Below, piece by piece: positions 10,982-20,560 of a stretch of 64,000 bases of DNA. Origin of the DNA: Frigidibacter oleivorans (GTDB taxonomy: Bacteria; Pseudomonadota; Alphaproteobacteria; Rhodobacterales; Rhodobacteraceae); assembly GCF_003993775.1 (NCBI RefSeq), contig NZ_RJRZ01000013.1, forward strand, positions 1 through 64,000, written 5' to 3'. Below the pieces are notes generated by a model. It worked only from the letters and a program-made list of their open reading frames with translations, ran no database searches and was not told the origin of the DNA. A program made the translations under genes and the position numbers. Within the stretch, counting starts at the first letter, position 1. Every line of letters starts with the position of its first letter.

Positions 10982-11723
10982 GCGGGGCGGCGGGCAGCAG
11001 GGCCTGCCGCCCGGCCCCGGTCAGGCGGAAGGCGTCGCGCCCCTCGATCACCACCGCCACCAGCGGCCGGCCATAGCCCGCGCCGCCGTCGATGTTCAGC
11101 CGGTTGCGGTAATGCTGCGGCGCCTCCAGCGCGGTATGGCCGTGCACCACCAGCGCGCCGTGATCGCGCGTATCGTCGAGAAAGTCGCGGCGGATCCAGA
11201 CCAGATCGGTTTCCGTCTGGTAGGGCATGCCGACGCCGGGGCGGATGCCGGCATGGACGAACAGCGCCTCGCCCCGCAGGTGCCAGGCGGGCAGGGCGCG
11301 CAGGAAATCGACATGGGCACGGGGCACGGCGGCGCGCGCCTCGGCATGGACGGGGGCCACGGGCCGGTCGGCGGGCGCGTGCAGCCCGTAAGAGGCGAGC
11401 GTCATCCCGCCGCCGATATTGGGGTGCAGATAGCTGAGATCCGCCCGCAGACCGGGATCGCGCGCCTGCGGATCGTCCATGAAGGTCGTGAACATCCGGT
11501 CGTGATTGCCCTTCAGCACCACCCAGGGTTCGCCGCGGGCCTGCCCCTGCATCAGATGCTCGATCACGCCGCGGCTGTCGGGACCGCGATCCACCAGGTC
11601 GCCCACATGCACCACCACCGCCTCGGCATCGCCGGTCGCGGCGCGATCCGCCTCGATCAGGGCATGGGCGGCCAGAAGCGCGTCATGCTGGCCGTGGATG
11701 TCGCCGATGGCATAGGTCCGCAT
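10947..11723 (-). CDS. Serine/threonine-phosphatase-like metallophosphoesterase (ApaH/PrpA group)
   Basis: 258 residues with the PPP-family signature in order: TYAIGDIHGQHDAL, VVHVGDLVDRGPDSRG, VLKGNHDRMF and VVHGHTALE. This matches bacterial ApaH- or PrpA/B-like phosphatases acting on dinucleoside polyphosphates or phosphoproteins. ATG 11723 follows GGAG at 6 nt and gives MRTYAIGDIHG, the usual family start. Tail-to-tail with the MBL hydrolase, overlapping its last 35 bp. Confidence 0.85.
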   Translation of the reverse strand: MRTYAIGDIHGQHDALLAAHALIEADRAATGDAEAVVVHVGDLVDRGPDSRGVIEHLMQGQARGEPWVVLKGNHDRMFTTFMDDPQARDPGLRADLSYLHPNIGGGMTLASYGLHAPADRPVAPVHAEARAAVPRAHVDFLRALPAWHLRGEALFVHAGIRPGVGMPYQTETDLVWIRRDFLDDTRDHGALVVHGHTALEAPQHYRNRLNIDGGAGYGRPLVAVVIEGRDAFRLTGAGRQALLPAAPLSAPFGAARSG

Positions 11724-11761
11724 CTCGTCTCCGCGTCGGGAAGGGGGAAGGTTCAAGACAG

Positions 11762-11791
11762 AGCCCTGCGGGCCGAGGGGACCGCAGGGCT
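11762..11791 (-). terminator. Stem-loop downstream of serA
   Basis: AGCCCTGCGG (11762-11771) and CCGCAGGGCT (11782-11791) form a perfect 10-bp stem with a 10-nt loop, about 100 bp past the serA stop. Only a weak T-rich run follows on the minus strand (CTGTCTTG), so termination may be partial and could let transcription enter the phosphatase gene. Confidence 0.5.
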
Positions 11792-11889
11792 TCGTCGCGT
11801 CCTATAGCGCGACTGTAACGCTTCGTCGAAGGGCGGCGTTCCGCGCCCGCGGTCCGCCGCCGATCGGGCCCCGATGGGCCCCTGCTGGA

Positions 11890-13485
11890 TCAGGCCGCCT
11901 CGAACTGCAGCGGGCGCACCTGCTGGAACAGGCCCGTCGCCTCCAGGTCCAGACGCACCGCCTCGGGCAGCGGTTCGTCCAGATAGAGGATGGCGATGGC
12001 ATCGCCGCCGGTATCCGACCGGCCGAGGGTGAAGTTGGCGATGTTCACCCCGTGCTTGCCCAGGGTGCCGCCGAGCGCGCCGATGATGCCCGGCACGTCG
12101 CGGTTGGTGGTGTAGAGCATGTGGCTGCCGACCTCGGCGTCAATGTTGATGCCCTTGACCTGGATGAAGCGCGGCTTGCCGTCCGAGAAGACGGTGCCGG
12201 CGATGGACCGTTCGCGGCTGTCCGTCACCATCGTCAGCTTGATATAGGCGTCGAACACGCCCGACTTTTCCTGCCGGGTGGTCGAGATCTGGATGCCGCG
12301 TTCCCGGGCGATCACCGGGGCCGAGACCATGTTGGTGTCGGGGTTGGTGGCCTTCATGATGCCGGCGATGGCGGCAGCGTTCAGCGCGGCGAGGTTCATC
12401 TCGGCCACGGCACCGTCATAGAGGATGTTGATCGCCTTGATCGGCTCGTCGGTCATCTGGCCGACGAAGGCGCCCAGATGGCCCGCGAGCTTCACCCACG
12501 GCCCCATCACCGCGGCCTCTTCGGCGGTGACCGAGGGCATGTTCAGCGCGTTCTGCACCGCGCCGGTCAGCAGGTAGTCCGACATCTGTTCGGCCACCTG
12601 CAGCGCGACGTTTTCCTGCGCCTCGGTGGTCGAGGCTCCCAGATGCGGCGTCACCACCACGTTCGGCAGGTTGAACAGCGGGCTGTCGGTCGCGGGTTCC
12701 ACCTCGAACACGTCGAAGGCCGCGCCGGCCACATGGCCCGAGGCCAGCGCCTCGGCCAGCGCCTTTTCGTCCACCAGCCCGCCACGGGCGCAGTTGACGA
12801 TCCGCACGCCCTTCTTCGTCTTGGCAAGGTTCTCGGCCGACAGGATGTTGCGGGTCTTGTCGGTCAGCGGCACATGCAGGGTGATGAAATCGGCCCGCGC
12901 CAGCAGCTCGTCCAGTTCGACCTTCTGCACGCCCATGGTCTTGGCCCGCTCTTCCGACAGGAAGGGGTCATAGGCCACGACCTTCATGTGCAGGCCAAGC
13001 GCGCGGTCGCAGACGATGCCGCCGATATTGCCCGCGCCGATCACGCCCAAGGTCTTGTTGAACAGCTCGACCCCCATGAACTTCGACTTCTCCCATTTCC
13101 CGGAATGGGTCGAGGCAGAGGCTTCGGGCAGTTGCCGGGCGACAGCGAACATCATCGCGATGGCATGTTCGGCAGTGGTGATCGAGTTGCCGAAGGGCGT
13201 GTTCATGACGATCACGCCCTTCTTCGACGCGGCCGGGATGTCGACATTGTCGACGCCGATGCCGGCGCGGCCGATGACCTTCAGGTTTGTGGCCTTTTCC
13301 AGCAGGGCGGCGGTCACCTTGGTGGCGGAGCGGATGGCGAGGCCGTCATACTGATGGATGATCTCGGCCAGCTTTTCCTTGTCCTTGCCGAGCTTCGGCA
13401 TGTAGTCGACCTCGACGCCGCGGTCGCGGAAGATCTGGACGGCGGTTTCGGAAAGTTCGTCGGAAACGAGAACGCGGGGGGCCAT
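11890..13485 (-). CDS. serA: D-3-phosphoglycerate dehydrogenase
   Basis: 531-residue long-form SerA, the first step of serine synthesis from 3-phosphoglycerate. Substrate-binding domain, then NAD-binding domain with GVIGAGNIGGIV; catalytic Arg in NCARGGLVDE, Glu in FEVEPATDS and His in VTPHLGASTTEAQ; an intervening domain and a C-terminal ACT domain (about 455-531, GIIGALGGTLGKHGVNIANF), which in this family mediates serine feedback. ATG with AGGAG 7 nt upstream. Follows serC by 112 bp, which contains a small hairpin (CCGGGCG/CGCCCGG, 13519-13537); the two genes form the serCA operon. Confidence 0.97.
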   Translation of the reverse strand: MAPRVLVSDELSETAVQIFRDRGVEVDYMPKLGKDKEKLAEIIHQYDGLAIRSATKVTAALLEKATNLKVIGRAGIGVDNVDIPAASKKGVIVMNTPFGNSITTAEHAIAMMFAVARQLPEASASTHSGKWEKSKFMGVELFNKTLGVIGAGNIGGIVCDRALGLHMKVVAYDPFLSEERAKTMGVQKVELDELLARADFITLHVPLTDKTRNILSAENLAKTKKGVRIVNCARGGLVDEKALAEALASGHVAGAAFDVFEVEPATDSPLFNLPNVVVTPHLGASTTEAQENVALQVAEQMSDYLLTGAVQNALNMPSVTAEEAAVMGPWVKLAGHLGAFVGQMTDEPIKAINILYDGAVAEMNLAALNAAAIAGIMKATNPDTNMVSAPVIARERGIQISTTRQEKSGVFDAYIKLTMVTDSRERSIAGTVFSDGKPRFIQVKGINIDAEVGSHMLYTTNRDVPGIIGALGGTLGKHGVNIANFTLGRSDTGGDAIAILYLDEPLPEAVRLDLEATGLFQQVRPLQFEAA

Positions 13486-13597
13486 GTCGGGCTCCTGGAA
13501 AATGAGGATGGGGAAGGGCCGGGCGCGATCCGCCCGGTCGGGTATCCGGCGTCCGGAAGGGCGGGTGGGCCTGCGCCCTCCCGGACCTCCCGAGGGA

Positions 13598-14752
<1,155 letters not shown>

Positions 14753-14850
14753 GCTGGTATCCTTCCAGATAACCGCCCTTCGTTGGGGAAGGGTGTCCCG
14801 CCGCCGGAGATACGAAAGCCCGTGAAATAAAGCAAGGGGCAAAAGCGGTT
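14753..14850 (-). promoter_or_regulatory. serC 5' leader (candidate serC RNA motif) with promoter
   Basis: On the minus strand the leader contains CCCTTC-loop-GAAGGG (14776-14793), then a second hairpin in which GGTTATC pairs with GATACC (one bulged base) and the Shine-Dalgarno GGAAG sits in the loop. A structured leader upstream of serC in alphaproteobacteria has been described as the serC RNA motif; assignment here rests on position and hairpin arrangement, not on a covariance search. A TTGCTTTATTTC-type AT-rich stretch (around 14820-14840) could be part of the promoter. Confidence 0.5.
14781..14803 (+). repeat. Putative attL core (direct repeat, serC-side copy)
   Basis: A 23-bp sequence, beginning CGTTGGGGAAGG and ending TCCCGCCG, is identical to 25573-25595 in the same orientation. 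Similarity continues weakly to either side: CCCTT against CCCAT before the core, CGGAGAT(T)ACG and AAAGCAAGGG after it. The core lies inside the serC leader hairpin, 29 bp before the serC start codon. Confidence 0.7.
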
Positions 14851-15640
14851 GCCTGCAGGCGTGTGCGGGCGAAGGCAGAACTTTGCGAGAACTTAGGAGG
14901 CTAATTCGCACAAAATCCGCACAAGATGTTCTGGGCTCGTTCGGGCCAACGAGAGGAGAACCCTGGATCCAAGCTCCCCGAGAGGCGTCGATGGCGCCTG
15001 CAGCTGCCAGCCTAAATTCTCCGCGGACCGGCGGTTTTCTGCACATGCAGCATGCCGGCCGATGATGGAGGGGGTTCTCGCTGCACGCGGGGGTTGCGCT
15101 TGATGAAAGCGCCCCATACGACAGACACAGTCGCAAGACTGACACTGTTGCGCCGTAAGCCCTGCAAAGGCCACCTGTTGCCGAGATTCGACGCGTAGTC
15201 AGTGCAGTTGCCGTGATTGGACGCGTAGTCAGTAGTTGTCAGCCCTGTTGGCCCCTCAAGCGGGGCCCGTCGCCGGAGCCGCCGGGGGATGTAAGGGGCT
15301 GGTGCAGTGCAAGCCAAGAGAAGCAAACCGCGAAGCCTGTCTTCGCATGACCAGAGCGGGCGTATGGCCAAGGCAGTTTCAGGACCACCGTCCCTGCCCT
15401 TCCAGATGGAGACAGCGCCTTGCGCCAGATGATTGTCGGCAACGACTCTGACCCAGAGCTCGCCGGCGTTGCTTTGTGCAGGACGGGGCCGACCGGGATG
15501 GTTGCTGAAGCCGGGCACGAGGATGCCACCGAACACGACGAACCACTCCGGAGTGGTTTGGGGTCGAACCGCGCGCGGCTGCTCGCGGGGCGGATGGCGA
15601 TGCCCTATCGGGATTGGCTTGCGCGGAAAGGCGCGCCGCG
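14851..15640. other. Non-coding left arm of the island
   Basis: About 790 bp without a gene I can support. It contains a pair of 27-bp tandem repeats at 15177-15203 and 15207-15233. Short open frames on both strands (for example a minus-strand frame through 15180-15520) show no recognised domain and no convincing start. Probably remnant mobile-element sequence plus the promoter region of the polysaccharide cluster. Confidence 0.5.
15177..15233. repeat. Two 27-bp direct repeats
   Basis: GTTGCCGAGATTCGACGCGT... at 15177-15203 and GTTGCCGTGATTGGACGCGT... at 15207-15233 match at 25 of 27 positions, both ending GTAGTCAGT, with a 30-bp period. The arrangement resembles the multiple terminal transposase-binding repeats of IS21-type elements, but no istAB genes are present; this interpretation is a guess. 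Confidence 0.6.
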
Positions 15641-16786
15641 ATGACCCGGGCTGTCCCGCATTCAGACCGCGTGTCGAAGCGTTCGCTGGTTTTCCTTTGG
15701 AAGATTTTTGGACCCATGCATGCTGACCGTTGCGACGCTGTCGCTAGGCTCTACGGGCCCAAGGCGCACGTCGCAGGGTTGGAATTGTTGTCTCGCTCCG
15801 AGGTCTATGCATGGGACAGTGAGGCTCGGGCCAGTTTCGACAAGACCACTCTTTTTCCGCAGGCGGCGAAACGGCTGGGCGTCCTGAAACATCTCCGCGA
15901 AATCGCACGCTTCCGGGCACGACATCCCAATTCTGATTGGTTCATGTGCCATTACGAACGGCCTGAGATGTTGCTGGCGGCCTGGTATCTTCGGCTGCGC
16001 GGCCACCGAGTGTTCACCATGGGATGCTCCAAGTTCGACGACTTGCCCCGCAAGGTCTGGCGCGAATGGACGAAGTCACTTTACCTAAGACCCTATCATG
16101 GCGCGATCGGTTCCGGGATCCGATCGGTGGGCTATTTCCGCTTCCTTGGGCTGGGGAAGAGGCCTGTCGTCGGCGAACACAACACCGTCTCACTCGCGCG
16201 GATCCGGGCGCTTTCGAACACTGCACCCGCACTAGGCGGCCTGCCCTTCGCGGAACGTCACTTCACCATCGTGGCGCGCCTGGTGCCCAAGAAGAACCTC
16301 GCGATGGCCCTGCGCGCTTACGCGCAATATCGGGCGTCCGCCGTGAGTCCCCGGCCCCTGCATCTGTGTGGCTCCGGGTCATTGGAAGCAGAGCTGCGAG
16401 CCTTGGCGCAGTCCTTGGGCATAGACACCCATGTGACATTCCACGGCTTTGTGCAGACAGCCGATGTCGCCAAGATACTCGGCTCGACGCTGGCGCTGCT
16501 GCTGCCGAGCGTAGAAGAACAGTTCGGGAATGTGGTGATCGAAGCTCAGGCCATGGGGCTGCCGGTCATCTTGTCCGACAGCTGTGGCGCGCGCGATCTT
16601 TTAGTGCGAATAGGTGTGAACGGCTTCGTGATCGAGCCCGACAACCCCGCCGGCCTCGCCTGGTGCATGAGCCGCATGTCGGATGACGAGCAGACCTGGA
16701 CGTCGATGGCAACAGCGGCCGCACAGAGCGCCGAGGGCGGCGATGTGGCTAAGTTCGCAGAAGCAGCGAGAGAGCTGGCGCCATGA
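15641..16786 (+). CDS. Glycosyltransferase family 4 protein
   Basis: 381-residue GT-B-fold glycosyltransferase. The donor-binding half shows HFTIVARLVPKKNLAMALRAY, then LHLCGSGSLEAEL, VTFHGFVQTADV and the EX7E motif in SVEEQFGNVVIEAQAMGLPVI. The N-terminal acceptor half is less conserved. ATG at 15641 preferred over an in-frame TTG at 15614. No signal peptide, so cytoplasmic, adding a sugar to a lipid-linked surface glycan. Overlaps the next glycosyltransferase by 4 bp (ATGA). First gene of the island cluster; sugar specificity unknown. Confidence 0.85.
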   Translation: MTRAVPHSDRVSKRSLVFLWKIFGPMHADRCDAVARLYGPKAHVAGLELLSRSEVYAWDSEARASFDKTTLFPQAAKRLGVLKHLREIARFRARHPNSDWFMCHYERPEMLLAAWYLRLRGHRVFTMGCSKFDDLPRKVWREWTKSLYLRPYHGAIGSGIRSVGYFRFLGLGKRPVVGEHNTVSLARIRALSNTAPALGGLPFAERHFTIVARLVPKKNLAMALRAYAQYRASAVSPRPLHLCGSGSLEAELRALAQSLGIDTHVTFHGFVQTADVAKILGSTLALLLPSVEEQFGNVVIEAQAMGLPVILSDSCGARDLLVRIGVNGFVIEPDNPAGLAWCMSRMSDDEQTWTSMATAAAQSAEGGDVAKFAEAARELAP

Positions 16787-17907
16787 AGATCCTTCACATC
16801 ATACCCTCTGTCAGCGCCGAATGGGGCGGTCCGACCGAATATGCGCGCATCATGGCAGAGGAGCATGCCCGTGTCGGACATCAATCGGAGTTTGCGACCT
16901 TAGATTCCTCCGGCGCCCCGCATGTCGAAGCATTTCATTTTCCGGTCCATGCCTTCGGCCCGGGCTTCGGCCGCACGAAGGTCACGCCAGCTTTTGGCCG
17001 AGGTGTAGAGAAACTGGTCCCCGGTTTTGACGCTGCCGTTGTGCACGGCTTGTGGCACCATGCGTGCGCCGGCGCCTTCGGGGCGATGAAACGCCATAAT
17101 CTGCCTTGGCTGGTCTTCACGCACTAGATGATGGATCCCTACTTCCGCAGCGAAAGGCCCGTAAAGCACGCGGCAAAACAGGCGTTCTGGCTGCTCTGGC
17201 AGGGTAGGATGCTGTCCAATGCTCATGCTGTTCTTTTCACCTGCAAGGAAGAGAAGCGCCTGGCCCGCGGGACGTTCTTCGGCCACGCTGACTATCGGGA
17301 AAGAGTGGTTGCGTTCTGCGCCGCAGATCAGGCTACATCAGCAGCGCCCGGCCTTGATGCCTTCCGTGCAGCGCACCCAGTCCTTCAGGACCGCGACTAC
17401 CTACTGTTTGTCGGACGCATCCACCCGAAGAAGGCTTACGACCAGCTTATCACCGTCTTTGCTACCGTGGCAGATCTCGACCCGGGGATTGACCTCGTCA
17501 TCGCGGGGCCAGACCAGACCGGGTGGGTTCCGGCATTGAAGGCGCAGGCCGAAACCCTAGGCATCGGCAACCGCGTGCACTGGCCGGGCATGATCGGCGG
17601 TGATGTGAAGCAGGCAGCCTGTGCCAATGCTCGTGCCTTCGTTCTGCCCTCTCATCAAGAGAACTTCGGGATCGTTGTGGCTGAAGCGCTTTCGGCCGGC
17701 ACGCCCGTGCTCATTTCGAACAAGGTCAACATCTGGCGTGAAATCGAGTCTGATGGGGCAGGCCTCGTGGCGCCCGATACGGTCGAGGACACCTCGGACA
17801 TGCTGCGCCGCTTCCTGACGATGCCGGCGGAGGCCGCGCCCGACATGCGCCTGGCGGCGCGGCGCTGCTATGATGAGCATCTCATGAGAAGGAACGCAGA
17901 GACGTGA
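16783..17907 (+). pseudogene. Glycosyltransferase family 4 gene interrupted by one in-frame TAG
   Basis: One continuous frame of 375 codons broken only by TAG at 17125-17127. The front piece (MKILHIIPSVSAEWGGPTEY ... WLVFTH) is a typical GT4 N-terminus; the rear piece resumes in the same frame with MMDPYFRSE and holds the donor-binding domain (YLLFVGRIHPKKAYDQLI, LVIAGPDQTG, VHWPGMIGGDVK, EX7E in SHQENFGIVVAEALSAGTPVL). Relatives read FxHGMLDPYF across this point. Either a recent nonsense mutation, a suppressed or re-initiated stop, or a sequencing error. Overlaps both neighbours, so its loss would leave the operon otherwise intact. Confidence 0.75.
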
Positions 17908-19295
17908 CTGTTGCACGCGTAGGGGCGATGAGCTTGAAGGATGAAATCGCCCCGGTGATCGCTGGTGGTTTCTGTGTAGGTTGCGGGGCCTGCGCGGTCG
18001 CGGCCCCCGAGGCAATCAGCATGGTGCGCGACCTTGACGGTGTCTGCCAGCCGCAGATCCGTAAGCCCGCGCTGCTGGATGGCGTTGCGGGGGGCGTCTG
18101 CCCGTTCTCGGACGCCGCCCCGGACGAAGACGCCCACGCGCGCCGCTTGTTCCCGGGCGATGTGACGCCCGATGCACATCTGGGCCGCTACCGGCGAACC
18201 CTGGCAGGCCATGCAGCTGAAACGGATTTCCGTCAGGGTGGCAGTTCGGGCGGCGTCACCACGTGGGTCCTAGTCGAAGCTCTGCGCCAAAACAAGATCG
18301 ACGCCGTCGTGCATGTGCACCCCGCAGCGGGCGGGGCACTGTTCGATTTCGATCTAGCCCGGACAGAGGATGAGATCCGCTCCGGGGCCAAGACGCGCTA
18401 CTATTCGGTCAGCTTCGAGACTGCCCTGAGGTGCGCCGTCGATGCCAAGCTCAGGATCGCCTTTGTCGGGGTGCCCTGCTTCGTGAAGGCGGTGCGCAAC
18501 CTGGCGGCGCGGGACCCCGACATCGCACAGCAGGTGGTGCTGACGGTCGCAATCATCTGCGGGCACATGAAGTCGCCGGGCTTCGCCGAAAGCCTCGCCT
18601 GGCAGGCCGGTGTGCCGCCTGATGACATCGCTGCAGTTGACTTCCGGGTCAAGCGGCCGGGGCATTCGGCCAAGCAATACGGGTTTTCGGTGAAGCGCGC
18701 AAAGGACGCCGCGACCTTGGTCAAACCGATGGGCGAAATGGCGGGGCGACGTTGGGACGGCGGATATTTCCGGCTGAAAGCCTGCAATTTCTGCGACGAT
18801 GTGGTGGGCGAGACGGCGGATATATCCTTCGGTGATGCTTGGCTTAAAGAATACGACGGTGATCCGGGCGGCACCAACGTCATCGTTGTGCGCAGCGACT
18901 TGGCAGATGCCCTGATCCATAGCGGTCAGAGTTCGGGGGCGCTCGACGTGCATGACCTTCCCCCCGAACGCGCGATTGCCTCGCAGAGTGCGGGGTTTCG
19001 CGACCGGCGGGATGCACTAGCCTACAGGCTCTGGCTAGCCGATCACCGAGGCGGCTGGCGTCCGCAAAAACGGGTGCAGCCGGGGCGTGACCATCTCACG
19101 TTTATGCGCCGGGTGATCTATCGGATAAGGGGCGTCGTGCGCGTCCGGAGTTTTGCCAGCCTGCGCCTGAGCAAGCGGTTGGGTAGCCCGCGTCCCTATG
19201 TGTGGGAAATGACATTCTGGCACGCCATCCTGCGGCTCGCCGGAGATCTTGAAACCCTCACCGTGAAGATTTCCTCGCGCCGCCGCCGCCGCTAG
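17904..19295 (+). CDS. CoF420 hydrogenase/dehydrogenase beta-subunit-like iron-sulfur protein
   Basis: 463 residues. An N-terminal ferredoxin-like CVGCGACAVAAP supplies cluster-ligand Cys, followed by the FrhB-type region with DFRQGGSSGGVTTWVLVEAL, RIAFVGVPCFVKAVRNL, and a C-terminal KACNFCDDVVGETADISFGDAW. Such proteins recur in exopolysaccharide clusters beside pyruvyl transferases; their reaction is unknown, and a flavin- or Fe-S-dependent redox step on a sugar or acceptor is a guess. GTG at 17904 overlaps the previous stop (GTGA); ATG at 17928 is the alternative. The C-terminus is highly basic (SSRRRRR). Confidence 0.8.
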   Translation: MTVARVGAMSLKDEIAPVIAGGFCVGCGACAVAAPEAISMVRDLDGVCQPQIRKPALLDGVAGGVCPFSDAAPDEDAHARRLFPGDVTPDAHLGRYRRTLAGHAAETDFRQGGSSGGVTTWVLVEALRQNKIDAVVHVHPAAGGALFDFDLARTEDEIRSGAKTRYYSVSFETALRCAVDAKLRIAFVGVPCFVKAVRNLAARDPDIAQQVVLTVAIICGHMKSPGFAESLAWQAGVPPDDIAAVDFRVKRPGHSAKQYGFSVKRAKDAATLVKPMGEMAGRRWDGGYFRLKACNFCDDVVGETADISFGDAWLKEYDGDPGGTNVIVVRSDLADALIHSGQSSGALDVHDLPPERAIASQSAGFRDRRDALAYRLWLADHRGGWRPQKRVQPGRDHLTFMRRVIYRIRGVVRVRSFASLRLSKRLGSPRPYVWEMTFWHAILRLAGDLETLTVKISSRRRRR

Positions 19296-19331
19296 GCGCC
19301 GGCGCCCCGCAACCTAATCAAGGCTCTAACC

Positions 19332-20555
19332 ATGAAAAAGACGGTCCTCTTTTCCTACCAGCAGCTGTCGAACGTCGGCTGCGAGATCATCATCCGGGGC
19401 ACGGTCGCGTTCCTGGCCCGAACTTTCCCGCAATACGATCTGGAGTTCGTCGTCTCCAGCTACAACCCCGAGAGGGACAGGGCCTTGCTGGCGGACGTGG
19501 CGGGGGTAAGGGTCGTGCCAATGCAGGGCTGGAAACGCTATCTGCGCGGGTTTCTTCAGAAGACTGGCTTGTTCGACTCGCGCTGGGTTCCCCGTTTCGC
19601 CACATCGGAGTTTCGCCGAGCGGATCTGTTCTGCTCGGTTGGCGGCGACATCTACACGATGTTCGGCAACTCCATTCCGCATGACTGGCTGGGCTATGAG
19701 AACTTTGCGACCAGACACGGCATTCCTTCTATCATGTTCGGCGCCAACATGGAGCGCTTTGAGATCGTGCCAGAGGCTGACCGCAGGAAGCTGATCGACC
19801 ACCTCAAGCGGTTCAAGGTGCTGGCCGTGCGCGACGCGGGCACGGTCGAGTATCTGGGCAGTCACGGCGTTTCCGACAACGTGACCCTACACCCCGACCC
19901 TTGTTTCTGCCTGCGCCCCATCACGACCTTCGAACGTAGGCCGATCCGACGGATCGCGATCAACTTCACGCCCATCCTGACCCGCGACTTCGGCGCGCCG
20001 GTTGTTGAGCGCTTTGCGAAGGTCGTCGAAGCTCTGGTCGGAAAGGGCTATGAAGTCTCCCTTGTGCCACATGTCTACTCCAGCGAAGGCCTGCCCTCGC
20101 TCAGCGATCCCGACGCGCTGGCGCGCCTCTACTCGGCCCTGTCGCCCGACGTCCAGGCAAAGGTGCTGAGGTTCGAGGGCCCGATCTCCTTCGCCACCGT
20201 GGCCGCCGCCCTGCGCGAGATTGACCTGTTCGTCGGAGGCCGAATGCATGGCTGCCTGAACTCGCTGACCCTCGGCAAGGCAGTCTGCTTTGTGGGCTAT
20301 AGCCGGAAGGTGCGCACGATGGTTGACTGGCTCGCCTCGGAGAGCCCGTTCAGCGTAGTGTCGCAAAGCTATGGCGCGGTGCCCGCAGATGAGATCGATG
20401 CGGCCTGGCTGGAACAGCTGATCGCGGCCCATGACGCTTGGGCAGCGGCCGACCCCGACGGGAAAGTGGTCATAGACACGCAAGCCTACCTCGACAGTTT
20501 GTCCGCCCGCGCTCGAGTGGCCGAGGCGGTCGACTTGAGTGCGTCGAGACGATAG
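19332..20555 (+). CDS. Polysaccharide pyruvyl transferase family protein
   Basis: 407-residue member of the CsaB/WcaK family, which transfers pyruvate ketals from phosphoenolpyruvate to sugars of surface glycans. Visible signature: N-terminal SYQQLSNVGCEIIIRGTVAF, DLFCSVGGDIYTMFG, VLAVRDAGTVEYLG and the conserved C-terminal IDLFVGGRMHGCLNSLTLGK. Separated by 36 bp from the iron-sulfur protein and followed directly by the flippase; same operon. Pyruvylation would add negative charge to the polymer. Confidence 0.85.
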   Translation: MKKTVLFSYQQLSNVGCEIIIRGTVAFLARTFPQYDLEFVVSSYNPERDRALLADVAGVRVVPMQGWKRYLRGFLQKTGLFDSRWVPRFATSEFRRADLFCSVGGDIYTMFGNSIPHDWLGYENFATRHGIPSIMFGANMERFEIVPEADRRKLIDHLKRFKVLAVRDAGTVEYLGSHGVSDNVTLHPDPCFCLRPITTFERRPIRRIAINFTPILTRDFGAPVVERFAKVVEALVGKGYEVSLVPHVYSSEGLPSLSDPDALARLYSALSPDVQAKVLRFEGPISFATVAAALREIDLFVGGRMHGCLNSLTLGKAVCFVGYSRKVRTMVDWLASESPFSVVSQSYGAVPADEIDAAWLEQLIAAHDAWAAADPDGKVVIDTQAYLDSLSARARVAEAVDLSASRR

Positions 20556-20560
20556 CGAGC

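Noticed and set aside
15177-15233. Possible CRISPR array
   Set aside because: Only two units with a 3-bp gap between them; no spacers and no cas genes.
15012-15536. Minus-strand 174-codon frame in the island's left arm
   Set aside because: No recognised domain and no convincing start; it contains the translated 27-bp repeats.
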